64,000 nt of DNA from NCBI RefSeq assembly GCF_049739465.1, contig NZ_JBMHHY010000002.1, positions 248,001 to 312,000 of the forward strand, in the 5' to 3' direction. Position 1 is the stretch's first letter, and each line of letters opens with the position of its first letter. This DNA is from Embleya sp049739465. Its GTDB lineage: Bacteria > Actinomycetota > Actinomycetes > Streptomycetales > Streptomycetaceae. The notes beneath the pieces were generated by a model that was given only the letters and a program-made list of their open reading frames with translations, made no database searches and had not been told where the DNA came from. Shown here piece after piece: positions 60,108 to 64,000 of the stretch. The translations under genes and the position numbers were made by a program.

Positions 60108-60141
60108 TGCCGTCAGACTCCCCTCGGTGCATTGCCGGCGA

Positions 60142-60906
60142 TCACGTCCCGGAGACTTTCGCATACTCCAGACCCAGGGGGCCGGTGTACCCCGGCGCAT
60201 CGAGGCGCTTCTTTTCCTCGACCTTCCAGCCGAGCCCGAACGCCTGCACGTAGTCCGTGTAGTTGGACACGCTCTTGCTCTGTTCCAACGCGTGACGCAG
60301 CACATTGGTGTCGCCCACGGCCGAAATCACGTACGGCGGCGAGTAGACCCGGCCGTGCAGGATCAGCGTGTTGCCGACGCAGCGCACCGCGGAGGTGGCC
60401 ACCACCCGCTGGTCCATGATCTGGATCGCCCGCGCGCCGCCGCTCCACAGCGCGTTGACCACACCCTGGATGTCCTGCTGGTGCACGACCAGGTCGTCCG
60501 CGGTGGGCTCGCGCACGCCGGGCACCCGCGACTTCGCGTCCGGCGGGGCGTCGGTCAAGGTCACCGTCAGCCCCTCGCCGGACACCGGGGTCACCCCGGC
60601 CGGATCCGCGACCGCGTCGATCCGGCCGCGCGCCTGGGGGTCGTTGGCCTGCTCCTGGACGAGCGAGTCCACGTCCTTCTGCAGCTTGGACAGATCCTGT
60701 TGGGCGCCCTCGTTGCGCCGGCCCTGGTCGCGGATCACGTCGGAGAGCCGGAGCATCTGCGCGTCGCTGCGCAGATTGGTGCCGTGCGAGGTGTCGGCGC
60801 TGATCCAGAACAGCAGCCCGGCCAGGGCGAAAACCACAAGAGCGGACAACCGGGGTACGATCGCTCGCCAGGACATCCCGGATGGCCGCATGGCGGAGAT
60901 ACGCAC
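60142..60906 (-). CDS. DUF881-family protein
   Basis: 254 residues. Membrane helix (LSALVVFALAGLLFWISA), then an outside coiled coil (LQKDVDSLVQEQANDPQAR) and a DUF881 domain with LTVTLTDAP, ALWSGGARAIQIMDQRVV and HGRVYSPPYVISAVG. DUF881 genes cluster with sortase and cell-division genes in many Gram-positive bacteria; Rv0012 is the M. tuberculosis counterpart. GTG preceded by AAGGAGGG. Divergent from crgA. Confidence 0.9.
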   Translation of the reverse strand: MRISAMRPSGMSWRAIVPRLSALVVFALAGLLFWISADTSHGTNLRSDAQMLRLSDVIRDQGRRNEGAQQDLSKLQKDVDSLVQEQANDPQARGRIDAVADPAGVTPVSGEGLTVTLTDAPPDAKSRVPGVREPTADDLVVHQQDIQGVVNALWSGGARAIQIMDQRVVATSAVRCVGNTLILHGRVYSPPYVISAVGDTNVLRHALEQSKSVSNYTDYVQAFGLGWKVEEKKRLDAPGYTGPLGLEYAKVSGT

Positions 60907-61021
60907 GTCGCCGTACCCTCCTTCCGGACCTGACAGCGACTACGCTAACCGACACATCACCGGATCGTGTCGCGTGTGCTGCGCACCCACTCGTCCGGCT
61001 ACATCGACAGGAGAGACTCTC

Positions 61022-61273
61022 GTGCCGAAGTCCCGGATCCGTAAGAAGGACGACTTCACCCCGCCGCCGCCCAAGAAGACGACCATAAAGCTGGACTCGC
61101 GCCGCTGGGTGGCGCCGTTCATGCTGGCTCTCTTCGCGATCGGCCTGCTGTGGATCGTGGTCTTCTACGTGACCGACATGCGCTTCCCGATCGAGTCCCT
61201 GAAGAACTGGAACATCGTCGTCGGCTTCGGCTTCATCGCCGCCGGCTTCGGTGTGTCCACGCAGTGGAAGTAG
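61022..61273 (+). CDS. crgA: Cell division protein CrgA
   Basis: 83 residues, two membrane helices (RWVAPFMLALFAIGLLWIVVFY and NWNIVVGFGFIAAGFGVSTQ) after a basic N-terminus (PKSRIRKKDDFTPPP). CrgA inhibits or tunes FtsZ-ring formation and sporulation septation. GTG with GGAGAG upstream. Confidence 0.96.
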   Translation: MPKSRIRKKDDFTPPPPKKTTIKLDSRRWVAPFMLALFAIGLLWIVVFYVTDMRFPIESLKNWNIVVGFGFIAAGFGVSTQWK

Positions 61274-61295
61274 CGCGTTCGCGCAGCTCAGCGAG

Positions 61296-61358
61296 TTTTC
61301 CACGGAAGACTCCACAGAGTTATCCACAGTGGGGATAACTCGGCAGATCCTGTGGATA
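61296..61358. promoter_or_regulatory. DnaA-box cluster outside oriC
   Basis: Within about 60 bases behind crgA: TTATCCACA (61319, plus), TGGGGATAA (61329, minus, one mismatch) and TGTGGATAA (61350, minus), plus TTTTCCACG and CTCCACAGA-like sites. 9-bp inverted arms GAGTTATCC and GGATAACTC join two of them. Likely DnaA-binding, as reported clusters outside oriC in S. coelicolor. Confidence 0.75.
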
Positions 61359-61471
61359 ACCCTTTACGGTCCAACGAGCGACCGGGATGCGGGTCACGGC
61401 TCGCATCCCGGATTCATCACTCTGGGTCATTAGCATGATTCACCGCGCCATCGTTCGGAGCAGCGGCCCGG

Positions 61472-62353
61472 TCAGCCGAGCTGCGCGGTCCGGATCAGCA
61501 CGACGGCCACGATGACCGCCGACACCGCGAGCAGACTGCCGACCTGGATCGGCGTGCGATTGCGCTGCGGCGCGTAGACCAGCCCGATCGCGGCGAGGGT
61601 GCCGGTGATCAGCCCGCCGATGTGCGCGCGCCAGTCGATCGTGCCCATGTTGAGAAACGTGATCATCAGGTTGAGCACGAGCAGAATGACCAGCGGGCGC
61701 AGGTCGTGGTTCAACCGGCGGCCGAGCACGATCATCGCGCCGAACAAGCCGAACAGCGCCCCCGAGGCGCCGAGCGAGCCCTGGTGCGGATCGGCGATCA
61801 GATACGACGTCGCGCTGCCGCCGAGCCCGGAGACCAGGTAGAGGGCGATGAACCGGGTCCGCCCGAGCGCGGCCTCGAGGGGTGGCCCGAGCATCCACAG
61901 GCCGACCATGTTCAGCGCGATGTGCCAGAACTGCTGATGCAGGAACGTCGCGGTGAGCAGGCGATACCACTGGCCCTCGGCGACCCCCTGCCACCGGCCG
62001 CCCATGAAGAAGCGGCCGAACAGGAGCATCCGGTCGACGAAGTTGTTGCCGATCACCAGGACCAGTACGAAGACCGCGAGGTTGAGCCCGATCAGCGTCT
62101 TGGTCACGATCGCGCTCGCGGATGTGGGCACGACCCGACCACCGGCCACGGTGCGGGCCTCGCGCACCCGGCGGCCGCCCTGGCGTACGCAGTCCGGGCA
62201 TTGGAAGCCGACGGACGCGCTCACCATGCAATCGCCGCAGACCGGCCGCTCGCAGCGGGTACAGCGGATGTTCGACTCCCGGTCGGGATGCCTGTAACAC
62301 ACGGGCGGCCCGGTCGGCCCGGTCGCGCCCGGCTGCTGCTCGTCGGGACTCAT
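61472..62353 (-). CDS. Rhomboid family intramembrane serine protease
   Basis: 293 residues. An N-terminal zinc-ribbon/B-box-like region has CYRHPD, RCTRCERPVCGDC and QCPDC. Then six or seven membrane helices with the catalytic Ser in GASGALFGLFGA and the catalytic His in AHIGGLITG; ATFLHQQFWHIALNM is the usual HxxxH loop. ATG (MSPDEQQ) with GAAGG upstream. Substrate unknown. Confidence 0.93.
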   Translation of the reverse strand: MSPDEQQPGATGPTGPPVCYRHPDRESNIRCTRCERPVCGDCMVSASVGFQCPDCVRQGGRRVREARTVAGGRVVPTSASAIVTKTLIGLNLAVFVLVLVIGNNFVDRMLLFGRFFMGGRWQGVAEGQWYRLLTATFLHQQFWHIALNMVGLWMLGPPLEAALGRTRFIALYLVSGLGGSATSYLIADPHQGSLGASGALFGLFGAMIVLGRRLNHDLRPLVILLVLNLMITFLNMGTIDWRAHIGGLITGTLAAIGLVYAPQRNRTPIQVGSLLAVSAVIVAVVLIRTAQLG

Positions 62354-62412
62354 GCTCACCTTCGACAACGCGACGCGGACCGGGACCCGAAGGCGCCGGC
62401 CCGCGTCGGGGT

Positions 62413-62943
62413 TCAGGACTTGACGGTCTCGACCTCGACCGAGTTGATCACGACCTCGGCGGTGGGTCGCTCGCGCAGGTCGGTCGGGGTGCCGGCGATC
62501 GCGTCGACGACCTTGCGGCCCTCCGCGTCGGCGACCTCGCCGAAGATGGTGTGCTTGCGGTTGAGGTGCGTGGTGGCGTCCACGGTGATGAAGAACTGCG
62601 ACCCGTTGGTGCCCGGTCCCGCGTTGGCCATCGCCAGCAGGTAGGGCTTGGCGAAGTGCAGGTCCGGGTGGAACTCGTCGGCGAAGCGGTAGCCCGGGCC
62701 GCCCGTGCCGGTGCCCAGCGGGTCACCGCCCTGGATCATGAATCCCGCGATCACCCGGTGGAACACCGTGCCGTCGTACAGGCGAGCGGTGGTCTTCTCG
62801 CCATTGCCGGGGTGGACCCACTCGCGCTGCCCCTGGGCGAGTTCCACGAAGTTGGCGACCGTCTTCGGTGCGTGGTTCGGGAACAACCGGATGCGGATGT
62901 CCCCGTGGTTGGTCTTGATGGTGGCGAAAAGTTCCTCGGCCAC
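62413..62943 (-). CDS. ppiA: Cyclophilin-type peptidyl-prolyl cis-trans isomerase
   Basis: 176 residues, cytoplasmic. Core motifs VFHRVIAGFMIQGGDP, GTNGSQFFITV, HTIFGEV are all intact, including the catalytic Arg in FHRV. GTG start with GGAAGG upstream. M. tuberculosis ppiA lies in the same neighbourhood. Confidence 0.96.
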   Translation of the reverse strand: MAEELFATIKTNHGDIRIRLFPNHAPKTVANFVELAQGQREWVHPGNGEKTTARLYDGTVFHRVIAGFMIQGGDPLGTGTGGPGYRFADEFHPDLHFAKPYLLAMANAGPGTNGSQFFITVDATTHLNRKHTIFGEVADAEGRKVVDAIAGTPTDLRERPTAEVVINSVEVETVKS

Positions 62944-63146
62944 TGCTGCGCCTTCCCTACGGTTACCCAAACGGTTACACGGACGGTCTGCTCGATCCTC
63001 GAAATCCTCGCATGCCGCGACCGACCCCGACCACGAGACCGCCGTCGGCACCACTCCACCGTACGGACCTGCGGGCGACGAGTGGCGCATGATCCCCGGA
63101 TCGTCGGGAAGAGGTAGCGGATGACCCCGGCGAGTAGGAGGATGTC

Positions 63147-63767
63147 GTGACCCGCATGGATCCGGTCCGCGAGGCGACCGGCAAGACCAGGGAGCGGCTC
63201 GCCCCGCACGCCGCGCACGCCAGGGACGCGGCGGCCCACTACGCGGGAACGGCCCGAGAGCGCGCGGTCGAGGCCACCCGGGAGCGGGTGGTCCCCGCCC
63301 TGGCGCACGCGAGGGAGACGGCCGGGCCGCGCGTCGAGCACGCCGTCGAGGTGGCGCGGCATCGGGTCCGGCACGAGGTGGCGCCGCGGGTGTATCTGGC
63401 GGTCGACCAGGCCCGGATCGCGGCCGAACCGGTGCGCGACGAGGCCCGGTTGCGGGCCGGCGCGGCACTGTCGGCGATCAAGGGCGAGGTGACGGCGGCG
63501 GACCTGGCCGAGATCGATCGGCGGAAGCAGTGCCGGGGGCGGCGACGAGGCCGGCGCCTGCTGCTGCTCGCGGTCGTCGCCGGTGGCGGTTTCGCGGCCC
63601 TGAACTGGTGGCGCCGACGCAACGCCCGGCCGCAGTGGCTGACCGACGAGCCGGACGGGGCGTACCAGGGTTCCGCGACCACACCGCAGCCCGCCGAGTC
63701 GCGCGACAACGAGGCCAAGCCGGCGGACGAGTTCCGCTCCGAGCGGCCGGACCCGGACACCGACTGA
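63147..63767 (+). CDS. DUF5324-family protein
   Basis: 206 residues. A long amphipathic, Ala/Arg/Glu-rich helical region (ARERAVEATRERVVPALAHA) is followed by one membrane helix (RRLLLLAVVAGGGFAALNWW) and a charged tail. No enzyme motif. GTG with TAGGAGGATG upstream. Found near tRNA-Ala in Streptomyces. Confidence 0.85.
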   Translation: MTRMDPVREATGKTRERLAPHAAHARDAAAHYAGTARERAVEATRERVVPALAHARETAGPRVEHAVEVARHRVRHEVAPRVYLAVDQARIAAEPVRDEARLRAGAALSAIKGEVTAADLAEIDRRKQCRGRRRGRRLLLLAVVAGGGFAALNWWRRRNARPQWLTDEPDGAYQGSATTPQPAESRDNEAKPADEFRSERPDPDTD

Positions 63768-63858
63768 GCCATCGACCGTCGAGCGGGCGCACATCGTGCA
63801 ATCCGCCACGCGGGCCGGTCTGTTCTCGTTGGAAGCCGTCTGATTCGGGCAGCAAAAA

Positions 63859-63896
63859 GGATCCCGCCGACTGTGTCGTCACAGTCGGCGGGATCC
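63859..63896 (-). terminator. Terminator for tRNA-Ala
   Basis: Perfect 17-bp stem (GGATCCCGCCGACTGTG with its complement) and TCGT loop; followed on the minus strand by CTTTTTGC. It ends the tRNA-Ala transcript. Confidence 0.88.
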
Positions 63897-63903
63897 GATC
63901 ATG

Positions 63904-63976
63904 TGGAGCCTAGGGGAGTCGAACCCCTGACATCTGCCTTGCAAAGGCAGCGCTCTACCAGCTGAGCTAAGGCCCC
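63904..63976 (-). tRNA. tRNA-Ala (TGC)
   Basis: 73 bases on the minus strand. Acceptor GGGGCCT/AGGCTCC contains the G3:U70 wobble pair that identifies tRNA-Ala; anticodon TGC in CTTTGCAAG; T arm CAGGGGTTCGACTCCCCT. Discriminator A, no CCA encoded. In M. tuberculosis alaT is next to ileT on the same strand; here they are 7.7 kb apart and opposed. Confidence 0.97.
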
Positions 63977-64000
63977 TCGATGCCGTACCAGATTAGCGGA

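Overview
The window is a high-GC actinobacterial chromosome segment carrying the replication origin. The gene order, the GTG-rich starts, the TTGTCCACA-type DnaA boxes and the GTTTCACGTGAAAC parS sites fit the family Streptomycetaceae (Streptomyces or a close relative); genus and species cannot be fixed from the sequence alone.

Layout. (1) 1-8.5 kb: a MATE exporter, then a copper module (copA, copZ, each behind its own CsoR-like operator), then a tightly coupled four-gene operon on the minus strand (PaaK-like adenylate-forming enzyme, small ferredoxin-fold protein, GNAT, Acg-type nitroreductase). In Streptomyces the MATE gene normally follows rplI directly, so this ~7 kb looks like inserted accessory DNA. 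(2) 8.6-10.4 kb: rpsF-ssb-rpsR-rplI on the minus strand, ending in a strong terminator. (3) 10.6-19.8 kb: cell-envelope genes (FemX-like, alanine-racemase-like, GT87, class A PBP), a PadR regulator with an obvious operator, and ino1. (4) 19.9-24.2 kb: an MFS protein, two paralogous secreted-domain proteins, and the CCA tRNA nucleotidyltransferase. (5) 24.3-36.9 kb: Nudix, DUF6049, MurJ, a membrane pseudokinase, SigM with its anti-sigma factor, trxB-trxA behind a sigma-R promoter, and a CwlM-like amidase. (6) 36.9-43 kb, minus strand: parB, parA, rsmG, jag, yidC, yidD, rnpA, rpmH, studded with parS sites. (7) 43.3-56.1 kb, plus strand: dnaA, oriC, dnaN, gnd, recF, DUF721, gyrB, gyrA, DUF3566, tRNA-Ile. 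(8) 56.3-64 kb: three class E sortases around pabA, then DUF881, crgA, rhomboid protease, cyclophilin, DUF5324 and tRNA-Ala. Relative to Mycobacterium tuberculosis and S. coelicolor this last block is inverted.

How the parts work together. The core couples initiation (DnaA and boxes in oriC and in the dnaA promoter), elongation (DnaN, SSB, RecF), topology (gyrase) and origin segregation (ParAB-parS), beside ribosome, RNase P and membrane-insertion genes. Flanking genes build and regulate the peptidoglycan envelope and thiol redox balance. The features most worth a second look are the four-gene coupled operon, an extra DnaA-box cluster downstream of crgA, the inverted sortase-tRNA block, three in-frame stop codons in a tandem repeat at the end of dnaN, and a sortase that may start at CTG. 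Start-site choices are reading-based; no database search was run.
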